Of a DNA stretch of 64,000 nt, positions 34,323 through 44,584 are shown piece by piece. The notes under the pieces are model-generated. The model was not told the origin of the DNA. It searched no databases and was given only the letters and a program-made list of their open reading frames with translations. Each line of letters begins with the position of its first letter. Position 1 is the stretch's first letter. Source of the DNA: Thermococcus sp. SY098 (GTDB lineage: Archaea; Methanobacteriota_B; Thermococci; Thermococcales; Thermococcaceae); the NCBI RefSeq assembly GCF_035621495.1, contig NZ_CP141821.1:772760-836759 (forward strand). Direction: 5' to 3'. A program made the translations under genes and the position numbers.

Positions 34323-35070
34323 CCTTTTTAAATGAGAATTTGCCACCTTTTTCTTCCTTTGTCTCTCCGATAAGGAACTCGAATATCTCCGGACTGAATT
34401 CTGGTGTTAGGGCTTTTGATATAATTACGTCTTCAACCATACCTTTTTTGGTCACCTGACTCTTGAAATCGATTACATAATCACTTATATCAACAACCCT
34501 TGCAACAAAATGCTTGGAGACGGCATCTTTATTCACCAAGAGAATCGTTACAGAATTAGGAAACATATCCATGAACTTTGCCAAATCAAAGTATAGCAGC
34601 TTTAGTGCAGTGTTCTCTCCAAAGAAAAACGCCAGTCCATCAAGAGTGTATATGACCCTAACCAGCAGCCTATCACCCAAGTTTGGAAGGATTTTTTCTT
34701 GATATATCAGGAATGTCTTTGGATTAAGTGTTTCCTCTCCGACATGACCTGAAAAGGTATACACGAATGGGTACCGTGGCATAATACCGTATCTTGATGA
34801 GAAGTAATCTATAACGAAGAGATTTCCCTCTTTTCCCTCAGAAACCAAGTCCAAACCCGCGAATTGAGCTCCTCTTATGAGCCTGCCGATGGGATAGCTG
34901 TAGTTTGAGATTATTCCCAAATCGCCTTTTTTGATCCTTTTTGCAAGAATGTGCAATGCAAAGTACTGTGCAAATGAATATGTGTCATATAATATTGCCA
35001 TTGCAGAACCTTGTGACAATCCTCCGCCCATAACTTCATCCAACTCGTTATACAGAGTTTTAACCATCAT
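34312..35070 (-). CDS. DUF257 family protein (KaiC/RecA-like fold without Walker A)
   Basis: 252 residues. The start VKTLYNELDEVMGGGLSQGSAMAILYD has the KaiC-like GGxxxG...LIxxD arrangement but lacks GxxxxGK(S/T). Strands LGIISNYSYPIGRL and LLVRVIYTLDGLAFFFGE and FMDMFPNSVTILLVNKD continue the RecA-like fold. It is a member of the DUF257 group, related to the proteins at 27037 and 60486. ATG at 35070 is used because GGTGAG lies upstream. Function unknown. Confidence 0.72.
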   Translation of the reverse strand: MMVKTLYNELDEVMGGGLSQGSAMAILYDTYSFAQYFALHILAKRIKKGDLGIISNYSYPIGRLIRGAQFAGLDLVSEGKEGNLFVIDYFSSRYGIMPRYPFVYTFSGHVGEETLNPKTFLIYQEKILPNLGDRLLVRVIYTLDGLAFFFGENTALKLLYFDLAKFMDMFPNSVTILLVNKDAVSKHFVARVVDISDYVIDFKSQVTKKGMVEDVIISKALTPEFSPEIFEFLIGETKEEKGGKFSFKKVTQ

Positions 35071-35237
35071 CTGCCTCACCTACATCTCTCTTAATAGAAC
35101 TGCAGTTTCTAAGGATAAAAAAACTTTTTGTAAAAATAACTTCAATCACTTAAAAGATATGCGAAAATTAAACCGGATATCAAAAATTCATTTTAAATTT
35201 TAAAAAATCGATCAGCATAAGGATTAGGGCAAAAAAT

Positions 35238-35984
35238 TCAAATATTGACTATTAATCCATCATAAGCAACCTTAACTTTGTTCCCATATCTTTTTTTAAC
35301 ATACGCCAAGAGCTGGAGAAAAGGCATGTTTTTATGTGAAATATGTGAAAGATACACATCCTCTGCAATCTCACTTCCAACTTCAGCTCCTTCATCAACG
35401 TTATTGTGATATGGATCATCAACACCTGGGGCATAGGTAGCATCAACAACGGCAACATCCGGGGATTTCTCCCTTAAAATAGCCATAGTTTCTGGAGGTA
35501 TTCCTTTTGTGTCATAAAGCAGGGCAAACCTCTTTCCATCCTCTTCGATTAAAAAACCCAAAGTCTCAATTTCATGATTCAGCCTGAGAGCAGTGATTTT
35601 CAGTGAGTCAATTTTTAGGACATCACCAGCCTTAATTGTCTTCGGCTTTAAGTTTTTGGGATCATTTAGAATTAATGCGTCCGCATGACCCTTAGGAGCG
35701 TAGAGCTCCGTTTCTTGTGCTATCCATCTGAGCTTATACAGTCCATAGATGTGATCATGGTGCCAGTGTGTGAGAAGGATTGCCTTTAGAGGAACATGGA
35801 GGAGATCTCTTATGTCGGTCCCTACATCAATCAAAATCGCTTCGTTGTTTTTGGTTATTACCGCCAGTGTTGAGGGCTTTCTTTGAGCAAAACCTAATCT
35901 ACGAGCTTCTTCACAGGTTTTACACGTGCAGAGGTGGGCTGGAATCCCTTCGGATCCTCCTGTCCCTATGAAATAGACTATCAT
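35238..35984 (-). CDS. MBL-fold metallo-hydrolase (PhnP-like)
   Basis: 248 residues. The zinc-site motif is LLTHWHHDHIYGL, with further ligands in the LYDTKG and YLSHISHKN regions. The N-terminal GTGGSEGIPAHLCTCKTCEEAR has a cysteine group (CTC-x2-C) found in the phosphodiesterase PhnP subgroup of MBL enzymes. Likely a cyclic phosphodiester or ribose-phosphate hydrolase. AGGTGATT precedes the ATG. Confidence 0.85.
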   Translation of the reverse strand: MIVYFIGTGGSEGIPAHLCTCKTCEEARRLGFAQRKPSTLAVITKNNEAILIDVGTDIRDLLHVPLKAILLTHWHHDHIYGLYKLRWIAQETELYAPKGHADALILNDPKNLKPKTIKAGDVLKIDSLKITALRLNHEIETLGFLIEEDGKRFALLYDTKGIPPETMAILREKSPDVAVVDATYAPGVDDPYHNNVDEGAEVGSEIAEDVYLSHISHKNMPFLQLLAYVKKRYGNKVKVAYDGLIVNI

Positions 35985-36018
35985 TAAATCACCTATTTCA
36001 TGACCATGAAATAGTTAT

Positions 36019-36375
36019 TTAAATCTTTCTTAGTTTAGTCTTCAGTGCTTTTACATACCACTCAAAGCCGTTTTCATCAACTAAGTGAAGCTCAAAAGGA
36101 TGATCATAGGGCAAACCAGCTTTTTCCTCTATCTTAACAATGATAGACGCTCTTTGTTTTACGTTTTCAGGCATTTTTTTAACTTTTATTAAGATATCAA
36201 CATCACTTCCAGCCGTAAACCTTCCTTCAAGCACGCTACCAAATACATACACCTCGCATTCACCCAAAATTTCTTCACATGCTCTTTTTATCAGGGGAAG
36301 GTAGTGTTTGTAATTTTTTATCATCTCGTACCTTTGCTTTCCCTTTTTAAGCAACCAAGATCTTATGCTGACCAT
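36019..36375 (-). CDS. MNT nucleotidyltransferase-domain antitoxin
   Basis: 118 residues. The nucleotidyltransferase motif VYVFGSVLEGRFTAGSDVDILI has GS and DxD. It ends DENGFEWYVKALKTKL. Together with the HEPN gene upstream it forms a HEPN/MNT toxin-antitoxin pair. In the studied pairs the MNT protein adds AMP to the HEPN toxin. GGTGGGAT precedes its ATG, which lies 2 bases after the HEPN stop. Confidence 0.9.
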   Translation of the reverse strand: MVSIRSWLLKKGKQRYEMIKNYKHYLPLIKRACEEILGECEVYVFGSVLEGRFTAGSDVDILIKVKKMPENVKQRASIIVKIEEKAGLPYDHPFELHLVDENGFEWYVKALKTKLRKI

Positions 36376-36377
36376 AT

Positions 36378-36776
36378 TTATCCCACCAGATCCCTCACAA
36401 ATTGAAGAATTAGTTCAGCCGCAGCTTTTATAGCTTCGGCATCATAATCTTTGTACACAACAGGCTCATATCTTGTGTCTATATACGCATCTTCTAATGC
36501 CTTAATATCATTTCTGTGCTTCCGTATGAATTCCCTAACTTTCTCTTCCTTTCCAAATGCTTCTCCCAGTGCTTCAAGTAAAAGTCGAATTGAATGAGTT
36601 TTAAGTTTCTCTCCGGTATATTCAAGTAGAACCGCCTTCAATTCAAGCTGAACAGCTTGTTCGAAGTTAAAAGATGCTATGTCATATTCGCCCTTCTTAA
36701 ATAAATATTCCCCAGATTCCCAAAGTGCCTTTGCCCTCCTCTTCAGAATCTCAATCTCCTCGTAGTGCAATAACAT
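36378..36776 (-). CDS. HEPN-domain protein, toxin partner of MNT pair
   Basis: 132 residues, all helical. The HEPN layout is seen in EILKRRAKALWESGEYLFKKG, YDIASFNFEQAVQLELKAVL and the C-terminal helix with the RKHRNDIKALEDAYIDTRY region. The RxxxxH ribonuclease motif of active HEPN toxins is not clear, so it may be a minimal or PF05168-type HEPN. The MNT gene follows after 2 bases in the same operon. ATG at 36776 is preferred to the TTG at 36782. Confidence 0.88.
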   Translation of the reverse strand: MLLHYEEIEILKRRAKALWESGEYLFKKGEYDIASFNFEQAVQLELKAVLLEYTGEKLKTHSIRLLLEALGEAFGKEEKVREFIRKHRNDIKALEDAYIDTRYEPVVYKDYDAEAIKAAAELILQFVRDLVG

Positions 36777-36823
36777 CACCAAAATGGCTTTTAACTTCTA
36801 AATCTTAATAACTTTTGGTTAAA

Positions 36824-37279
36824 ATGAAGCCAAAGCTTATAGCTGATATGATGCTTGGCCGCTTAGCAAGGTGGTTAAGACTTTACGGCTATGATACAGT
36901 GTATGGGGTTAAAGATGATGACGAAATCATTGAGATTGCTAAAAAAGAGGGGAGAATAATTCTTACAAGAGACGAGGAGCTGGCAAAGAGAGCAAAAAAT
37001 GCCATTCTGATAAGCTCAAATAAATTTGAAGAGCAGATAAAACAGCTCATGAAGCTTGGATTCACATTTAATGAGCTGTTTCCAGAGAATGCAAGATGTC
37101 CAAAGTGTAATGGACTGATAAAGGAAATATCCAAAGAGAAAATAAAAAATAGGGTTCCCCCAAGAGTCTACGAGAAATACAACGAATTCTATATCTGCAC
37201 TAAATGCGGCCAAATTTACTGGCCTGGAAGACAATGGGAGGAGATGGTAAAAATAGACAAGAGATTGAGGGGAAGTTAA
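36824..37279 (+). CDS. Mut7-C RNase-domain protein (PIN-like, DUF82)
   Basis: 151 residues. The N-terminal KLIADMMLGRLARWLRLYGYD and the acidic IILTRDEELAKR are typical of Mut7-C, a PIN-like domain with metal-binding acidic residues. A zinc ribbon follows (RCPKCNGLI and YICTKCGQIYW). It may be a ribonuclease acting on cellular RNA. The ATG at 36824 is used because the TTG at 36815 lacks a ribosome binding site; the mRNA may be leaderless. The stop shares a base with the start of mptE (TAATG). Confidence 0.88.
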   Translation: MKPKLIADMMLGRLARWLRLYGYDTVYGVKDDDEIIEIAKKEGRIILTRDEELAKRAKNAILISSNKFEEQIKQLMKLGFTFNELFPENARCPKCNGLIKEISKEKIKNRVPPRVYEKYNEFYICTKCGQIYWPGRQWEEMVKIDKRLRGS

Positions 37280-38025
37280 TGAGGTTTGAAGAATGGGAGC
37301 CCTTTTATAACGAGATTGTTCAGATAATGGGCTATGATATAGAAAAGGACAGGGAATCAGCCAGAATACTTCAGGATTTGCTCCTCAAGAACAAAAACTA
37401 CATAAAACCCTATTATCTGAGAGAAATGATTGAAAGCAAAAAGGTGTACATTTTTGGAGCTGGGCCAAGTTTGGAGCTTGCTTTGAAGTACCTGTCATTT
37501 AAAGATGGGATTAAGATTTCTGCAGACGGGGCAACTTCTGCGCTTTTAGAGTTTGGATTAGTCCCAGACATCGTCGTTACAGATCTTGACGGATGTTTTG
37601 AAGACATAAAGAGAGCTGACATACTTGGGGCATACATTGTGGTGCATGCCCATGGAGACAACATTGAGAAACTAAAAGAATACGTCCCACAGCTTGAAAA
37701 AGTTCTCGGAACATGCCAGACAGAACCTTTAGACATAGTTTACAACTTCGGCGGCTTTACTGATGGAGATAGAGCCGTCTTCCTGGCAGAAGAATTTGGA
37801 GCAAAAGAAATAGTTTTGGTTGGATTTGATTTTGGGGATGTTGTTGGAAAGTGGAGCAAGCCACATCTAAAGGAACACACACATATCTGGGAGTCCAAAA
37901 GGAAAAAGTTTGAATTTGCCCAGAAGCTCTTAGAGTGGCTGAAAAAGAATGGAAGGGCGAAGATAAAGCGTATAGTGTGTCATCCAATTGATTATGCGAT
38001 ATCTGAATGCTACATTGAAAGATAG
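37279..38025 (+). CDS. mptE: 6-hydroxymethyl-7,8-dihydropterin pyrophosphokinase
   Basis: 248 residues. The DUF115 motifs VYIFGAGPSLELAL, VTDLDGCFED, IVVHAHGDNIEKL, YNFGGFTDGDRAVFLAEEFG and IVLVGFDFGDVVG are clear. It matches archaeal MptE, the pterin pyrophosphokinase in tetrahydromethanopterin-like and pterin synthesis. In Thermococcales it makes a pterin cofactor, probably tungstopterin-related or modified folate. ATG at 37279 overlaps the Mut7-C stop, with GAGGGGA 5 bases upstream. Confidence 0.93.
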   Translation: MRFEEWEPFYNEIVQIMGYDIEKDRESARILQDLLLKNKNYIKPYYLREMIESKKVYIFGAGPSLELALKYLSFKDGIKISADGATSALLEFGLVPDIVVTDLDGCFEDIKRADILGAYIVVHAHGDNIEKLKEYVPQLEKVLGTCQTEPLDIVYNFGGFTDGDRAVFLAEEFGAKEIVLVGFDFGDVVGKWSKPHLKEHTHIWESKRKKFEFAQKLLEWLKKNGRAKIKRIVCHPIDYAISECYIER

Positions 38026-38080
38026 CTCAGCCACTCCCGTACTCATCACGTATCAGATGGTCAAAGTGTCATCATCGCTA
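38022..38080 (-). ncRNA. C/D box sRNA no. 3
   Basis: On the minus strand: C box ATGATGA (38075-38069), 12-nt guide CACTTTGACCAT, D' box CTGA (38056-38053), 3-nt spacer, C' box GTGATGA (38049-38043), 12-nt guide GTACGGGAGTGG, D box CTGA (38030-38027). The 12-3-12 layout matches the other two sRNAs in the window. It sits in the short gap between mptE and the convergent gene at 38096. Targets are not identified. Confidence 0.92.
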
Positions 38081-38095
38081 AGACCGCTTTTAAGA

Positions 38096-38920
38096 TCACA
38101 GTTCCTTGATCTTTCTGACTTTGTTCCCCTTTATGTCAATATACCCAACCTTCTCGAGCTCCCTCAGAATGCTGTAGAGAGACTTCTCGGTTGCATTGAT
38201 TACCATCACACCTTTTTCCGTTGGAATTTCAAATGGAAATATCCTCAAAAACTCCTTAATGATAACATCTACAGGGACTTTTTCATTTCTAAGAGCTTTC
38301 AGAATTTCGTTGGCAACTATTGATTTCCCAATCAAAGCGAAGTATACATTCATTACATCTTTTTCTGGGAAATACTTTGCCGCAATCTGCAGGGCTTGAT
38401 TTACCCTTTCAATTCTGAGTTCCTTTATCTCAATCTCCCACTCAGGAACTAAATCGATAAAAGCAAACTGCTTTGCAACTTTTTCGATGACATCAACCTG
38501 CTTTGCCAATTCATAAGGGAAGCGGAATTGAAATTTTAGCTTTGTGGCATCAATCCCCTCCTTCAGCTTTACCTTGTTCTCCCTAATATCCAGAGCAGAA
38601 TTCTTCATGAGCTGGTCTATTATATCCCCCATCCAATAGCCTTCGCTCAGCAGAGTCTCAAAGGTCTCTCCTTCTTTTAAGTGCTCAAGTGCATGGAGGA
38701 TTTGCTCCTTAAACGACTGAAACCCCCTCACGATGACCTCTTTTTCCTCACCACTTAGAGCATCGATCTGTGCTCTAATCTCTTCGAGAGTCCCCTCAAT
38801 CATGTAGCCAATAAAAGTTTCATAGCTGAGCCTTTCTTTAACTTTAAATCTTATCCCATTATTTTTCAGTTCGTTAATGAAGGCATCTTTCACAGCCTCA
38901 TTTTTAGTTGCAAACCTCAT
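38096..38920 (-). CDS. Conserved Thermococcales protein with C-terminal HTH-like end, unknown function
   Basis: 274 residues. The protein is helical with a charged N-terminal domain, a middle region, and an HTH-like C-terminus (INATEKSLYSILRELEKVGYIDIKGNKVRKIKEL). The second part carries many charged residues and a QALQIAAKYF helix. No catalytic motif is seen. ATG at 38920 is chosen because GGTGATCAC precedes it; the longer frame from 38968 starts in the promoter of the next gene. Not recognised. Confidence 0.6.
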   Translation of the reverse strand: MRFATKNEAVKDAFINELKNNGIRFKVKERLSYETFIGYMIEGTLEEIRAQIDALSGEEKEVIVRGFQSFKEQILHALEHLKEGETFETLLSEGYWMGDIIDQLMKNSALDIRENKVKLKEGIDATKLKFQFRFPYELAKQVDVIEKVAKQFAFIDLVPEWEIEIKELRIERVNQALQIAAKYFPEKDVMNVYFALIGKSIVANEILKALRNEKVPVDVIIKEFLRIFPFEIPTEKGVMVINATEKSLYSILRELEKVGYIDIKGNKVRKIKEL

Positions 38921-38983
38921 GTGATCACCAGAAACGGAAAGGATAAAAAGGCTTATAGACTTTTGCATGATAGGTGAGCAATT

Positions 38984-39196
38984 ATGAGTGAACCCCTACT
39001 TGACGAGACCTTAAAAAAGTGGAAAGATAGGAAAATCGCGCTGGCAGTTAATGGAGAGCATTCATTCATCGGGATTCTCAGGGAATTTGACGGAGAGTCT
39101 CTCCTCCTCGAAGATGTTACAGATGTTGTTGGAAACAAGGGAAAGCAGCTTTTAGTCAGAATTGACGATGTGAGCTGGATAATGCTCATGGAGTGA
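38984..39196 (+). CDS. Small Sm-like (LSm-type) RNA-binding protein
   Basis: 70 residues. The Sm fold pattern is present: KWKDRKIALAVNGEHSFIGIL, then REFDGESLLLEDVTDV and QLLVRIDDVSWIML. It resembles the archaeal Sm-like proteins but lacks a clear Sm2 motif. AGGTGAGC precedes the ATG. The MobB gene starts 5 bases after its stop. It is divergent from the gene at 38096-38920, with TATA boxes presumably in the 63 bases between. Confidence 0.72.
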   Translation: MSEPLLDETLKKWKDRKIALAVNGEHSFIGILREFDGESLLLEDVTDVVGNKGKQLLVRIDDVSWIMLME

Positions 39197-39201
39197 TAAA
39201 T

Positions 39202-39930
39202 ATGAAAGCTGTTGCATTTGTGGGATATAAAAAGAGCGGAAAGACTGCAAGTTTACAAAGGGTTGCTAAAGTGCTAAAAGAGAGGGGTTACAAAATAGGC
39301 ATAGCAAAAAGCATGCATGCAGATCTTGACAAGGAGGGAAGTGATACATGGAAGTTCAGGCAGATGGCAGACTATGTCCTCGTTAAAGCCCAAGATACCG
39401 ATGCTCTTCTGTTCAAAGCAGATGATATAAATGCATTCTTCTCAGTTATGCCGGAAGTGGATTTCCTTTTACTTGAAGGATTTAAGGACATAAAGCACGT
39501 ACCTAAGATTATCTGTGCCAGGGATGGGAGGGATGTCGAAGAGCTGAACGAGGGGCTTGCCATAGCCGTGAGTGGGATTATAGCCAATGAAGAGAGGGGA
39601 AGGATTGATGGTTTGCCAATAATAAACGCTTTTGAAGAACCAGAGAAGCTCGCTGACTTGATTGAGAAAAAAGCATTCATGCTCCCCAACATTGACTGCC
39701 ATATGTGCGGATTCACATGCTATGAGATGGCAAAGTTCATCATTAAAGGCGAAAAAACTCTCAACGACTGTAAGGTCATAAGCTCGAAGCCAAAAGTTGT
39801 TGTCAAGATTGATGGAAAGACTCTTCCAATGAAGGACTGGGTGCAGGAAATGGTGGAGAAAACAATAAGAGGTCTGCTTTCCTCGATGAAGGGATACAGA
39901 GACGGAAAGATCGAGATCAAGATCGAATAA
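39202..39930 (+). CDS. mobB: Molybdopterin-guanine dinucleotide biosynthesis protein MobB with C-terminal cysteine cluster
   Basis: 242 residues. The P-loop is VGYKKSGKTASLQRVAKVL, and the MobB pattern is SMHADLDKEGSDTWKFRQM and LLLEGFKDIKHVPKIIC. The C-terminal NIDCHMCGFTCYEMAK and LNDCKV give four Cys (CxxCxxxC...C), a pattern for an Fe-S or metal site. It assists guanine nucleotide binding to molybdopterin/tungstopterin. ATG at 39202 has GGAGTGAT upstream. It overlaps the convergent JAMM gene by 14 bases. Confidence 0.88.
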   Translation: MKAVAFVGYKKSGKTASLQRVAKVLKERGYKIGIAKSMHADLDKEGSDTWKFRQMADYVLVKAQDTDALLFKADDINAFFSVMPEVDFLLLEGFKDIKHVPKIICARDGRDVEELNEGLAIAVSGIIANEERGRIDGLPIINAFEEPEKLADLIEKKAFMLPNIDCHMCGFTCYEMAKFIIKGEKTLNDCKVISSKPKVVVKIDGKTLPMKDWVQEMVEKTIRGLLSSMKGYRDGKIEIKIE

Positions 39931-40318
39931 CCTCAACTTCCACCTCCTTAATTTTCCCGTCTTTTAAGATGAACGCCCCATAATTCCCTTTGTTGTCCAC
40001 GATAAGCCATACATTTCTCCAGAGCTTCATTCCCCTAATATCCCTCTCGCTGGGAATAGGTTTGCATAAATGGGAGTGAAAGATTCCTACAGGCTCAAGG
40101 TTCTTCTCATCTGCATAGTCAAGAACCTCAACAATCTCAAGAGGATTTATTTCAAAAGCGGTTGGAGAATTCAGCTTGTTCTTTGTGAAAATAACTTCTT
40201 TAACGACGATGACATCATTTTGTTGTTTTCCCAACAGGAAACCGCATATCTCAATTTTGCTTTCCTTAGCCCTCTCTAAAATCATGAATAGATGTTCATA
40301 TTTGATGATCAGCCTCAT
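39917..40318 (-). CDS. JAMM/MPN (Mov34) metalloprotease-like protein
   Basis: 133 residues. The JAMM motif is complete: Glu in SKIEICGFLLG, then HSHLCKPIPSERD (H-x-H-x(7)-S-x2-D). The family includes archaeal desampylases that cleave SAMP/ubiquitin-like conjugates. Its length fits a single catalytic MPN domain. It could remove small-archaeal-modifier conjugates; no SAMP gene is seen in this window. Confidence 0.88.
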   Translation of the reverse strand: MRLIIKYEHLFMILERAKESKIEICGFLLGKQQNDVIVVKEVIFTKNKLNSPTAFEINPLEIVEVLDYADEKNLEPVGIFHSHLCKPIPSERDIRGMKLWRNVWLIVDNKGNYGAFILKDGKIKEVEVEVIRS

Positions 40319-40464
40319 GGATGTTCATTTTTCGTCAATGACAGTTAAGTTTTTCTGTTCATTAATGATCGTTTTAATACAAAAACGTTTAAATATTTGA
40401 CACACTCATCAAATGAGGACTGCAATGTCATAACACTAATGGTGATATACAGGAGGGTGAAAGC

Positions 40465-40611
40465 ATGCTGGCAAGAATAGTCTACTACAAACCAAATTCG
40501 CTTCCAGAAGAGGAAATTGTGGTTGTAAACAGCTTTGAAAAAGCTGTTGAAATTGCGAGAAGGAAGATAAGAATGATTGGAGCAGTTAAAGTCGAAGTTG
40601 AGATCATATAA
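40465..40611 (+). CDS. Small conserved-looking protein (48 aa), unknown function
   Basis: A short gene with GGAGGGTGA at 40452-40460, 4 bases before the ATG. It reads MLARIVYYKPNSLPEEEIVV followed by FEKAVEIARRKIRMIGAVKV and ends EVEII. The beta-helix-beta pattern looks like a small folded domain. An AT-rich promoter region with TTTAAATATT (about 40389-40397) lies upstream. No family recognised. It is convergent with the phosphoglycerate mutase gene. Confidence 0.75.
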   Translation: MLARIVYYKPNSLPEEEIVVVNSFEKAVEIARRKIRMIGAVKVEVEII

Positions 40612-40643
40612 CGCTCCGCTTTTGCCTTCTTCTCCCCACTTTT

Positions 40644-41351
40644 TTATCTAATCAGCTTATTTATAAAGCCCTTTTCTGTAAGATACCCTTTCCTAATGAG
40701 CTCCCTGTTTTTGTACTCATAAATTAAGGGTATCCCCGTAGGTATATTGAGTCTAAGCACCTCCTCCTTTGTGAGATTTTCAATATGCATTACAACTGAC
40801 CTTAGACTGTTTCCATGGGCTGAAACCAAGACATTCTTACCTTTCTCAAGCTCTGGGATTATTCTTTCTTTTAGGTAAGGTATCGTTCTCTTAGCGGTAT
40901 CTTTTAAACTCTCCCCTCCCGGTGGTGCTATGTCATAGCTTCGCCTCCAGAGCAGAACTTGTTCATCCCCATAAACCTTTCTTGCATAATCCTTGTTCCA
41001 GCCTTGGAGCTTTCCGTAATAACGCTCATTAAGCTGCCAAGCCTTATAAACAGGAATGTAATTTCTTCCGTGTTCTCCGTAAACAGTACCCCATTCCTTC
41101 ATCATTCCATTTTCATGTTCAATCTTTGCAACTCCGTGCTTGTTTCTGCTCATTATCAGCATTGCCGTCTGAATAGCTCTCACAAGCTCAGAAGTAAAAA
41201 TCACATCAAACTTGTAATCCTTCAGAAGATCGCCAGCCTTTAATGCCTCTTGAATACCATTTTCGCTTAAAGGAATATCCACCCAGCCTGTAAAAATGTT
41301 CAGCTTGTTCCACAAGCTTTCGCCATGTCTGACTAAAACCAATAATGCCAT
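40644..41351 (-). CDS. gpmA: 2,3-bisphosphoglycerate-dependent phosphoglycerate mutase
   Basis: 235 residues. The histidine-phosphatase signature LVLVRHGESLWN, the dPGM-specific segment NIFTGWVDIPLSENG, the middle LNERYYGKLQGWNK and WRRSYDIAPPGGESL, and VLVSAHGNSLRSVVMH are all present. It interconverts 3- and 2-phosphoglycerate in glycolysis/gluconeogenesis. Thermococcales normally use the cofactor-independent enzyme, so this gene is unusual. ATG at 41351 has GGTGG 5 bases upstream. Confidence 0.92.
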   Translation of the reverse strand: MALLVLVRHGESLWNKLNIFTGWVDIPLSENGIQEALKAGDLLKDYKFDVIFTSELVRAIQTAMLIMSRNKHGVAKIEHENGMMKEWGTVYGEHGRNYIPVYKAWQLNERYYGKLQGWNKDYARKVYGDEQVLLWRRSYDIAPPGGESLKDTAKRTIPYLKERIIPELEKGKNVLVSAHGNSLRSVVMHIENLTKEEVLRLNIPTGIPLIYEYKNRELIRKGYLTEKGFINKLIR

Positions 41352-41429
41352 TAAATCCACCTAACAAAAATTCGAGAGAAAGGTTAAAAGGGTTTTGAAG
41401 TAACCCACAAAATTAAATTAAGAGGAGAA

Positions 41430-43844
<2,415 letters not shown>

Positions 43845-43921
43845 TAACACCACCTCACTTCTTTTTGATGAGCAGATGATCGTGAGTAGCTAAAACAAAA
43901 ATCTGAAAAAATGAAACTCCT

Positions 43922-44425
43922 TCACTCCACTTTAACCTCAAATCCTTCTCCTTCCTTCTTTGTTGGGTGCTTCTTTGGAATCCTGATCTCAAGGACGCCG
44001 TTGTTGTACTTTGCTTTTGCTTTCTCCGGAATAACTTCCTCTGGAAGTCTGATGACTCTTCTGTAACCGCTGTAGTACCTTTCAACCCTTATTGCCCCTT
44101 CTCTCTCAAGTTCCTTCTCTCTCCTTACTTGAGCTTCAATATAGACAGCGTCATCAGTTACCCTAACCTTAATGTCTTCTTTCCTTACACCTGGGAGCTC
44201 AGCTGTGATTATGAACTCGTTGCCGTTGTCAAAGATGTCAACGAACGGCTCTCTCCAGACCCCTTCAATTCTCTCCTCAAAATACTCTGGCTCGCTCCAT
44301 CTTCTGTAGCTCCAGAGCCTTGGGCCTCTGAAGAACTCGTTGAAGATGCTGTCAATTTCCTCCTGAATCTCTCTCATTATGTCAAACGGATCCCAGATGT
44401 CCCACCTTCTCACCCTTCTCACCAT
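43922..44425 (-). CDS. hsp20: Small heat shock protein Hsp20
   Basis: 167 residues. The alpha-crystallin domain (about 60-150) has the EPFVDIFDNGNEFIITAELP start, GVRKEDIKVRVTDDAVYIEA and YNNGVLEIRIPKK end. The N-terminal arm is Trp- and Arg-rich. The C-terminal IxI-like anchor motif is weak. It holds unfolded proteins during heat stress. ATG at 44425 has GGTGA 6 bases upstream. The VAT gene lies downstream; they are probably one heat-shock operon. Confidence 0.95.
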   Translation of the reverse strand: MVRRVRRWDIWDPFDIMREIQEEIDSIFNEFFRGPRLWSYRRWSEPEYFEERIEGVWREPFVDIFDNGNEFIITAELPGVRKEDIKVRVTDDAVYIEAQVRREKELEREGAIRVERYYSGYRRVIRLPEEVIPEKAKAKYNNGVLEIRIPKKHPTKKEGEGFEVKVE

Positions 44426-44443
44426 ACCTCTCACCCCCATTAT

Positions 44444-44486
44444 TTTTGGTTACCAATAGTTACTAAAATATTCAATCTTTATAAAG
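44444..44486 (-). promoter_or_regulatory. hsp20 promoter with Phr-like operator
   Basis: On the minus strand a TATA box CTTTATAAAG lies at 44486-44477, with the gene about 50 bases downstream. Between it and the start is a near-palindromic stretch (44468-44444) with two spaced GTAAC units on the coding strand, AGTAACTATTGGTAACC. It lies over the expected transcription start. Position and flavour match sites bound by the Thermococcales heat-shock repressor Phr (known to act on hsp20 and the neighbouring AAA ATPase genes in Pyrococcus). Exact consensus match was not checked. Confidence 0.6.
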
Positions 44487-44540
44487 TTTTCGTGCCAGGG
44501 GGCAACCATCGGTGAACTTAAGTGTTCATCTCCCTAAACC

Positions 44541-44554
44541 GCAAGGTTTATAAG
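44541..44554 (+). promoter_or_regulatory. Promoter for tRNA pair
   Basis: A TATA box TTTATAAG at 44547-44554, with a purine-rich BRE-like GCAAGG before it, sits about 31 bases before tRNA-Phe. The tRNA pair is read from here. The downstream tRNA-Gly is only 7 bases away, so one precursor probably carries both. Confidence 0.65.
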
Positions 44555-44584
44555 CCAGAATCTTTCCTTTATTCTTTGGACGGT

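Noticed and set aside
35252-35458. Small alternative frame inside the PhnP-like gene
   Set aside because: Fully contained in a well-supported gene in another frame, with low-complexity sequence.
40276-40335. Two ATGTTCAT direct repeats near the JAMM gene start
   Set aside because: Only two short copies, unaligned with a promoter in a meaningful way; likely chance in AT-rich sequence.
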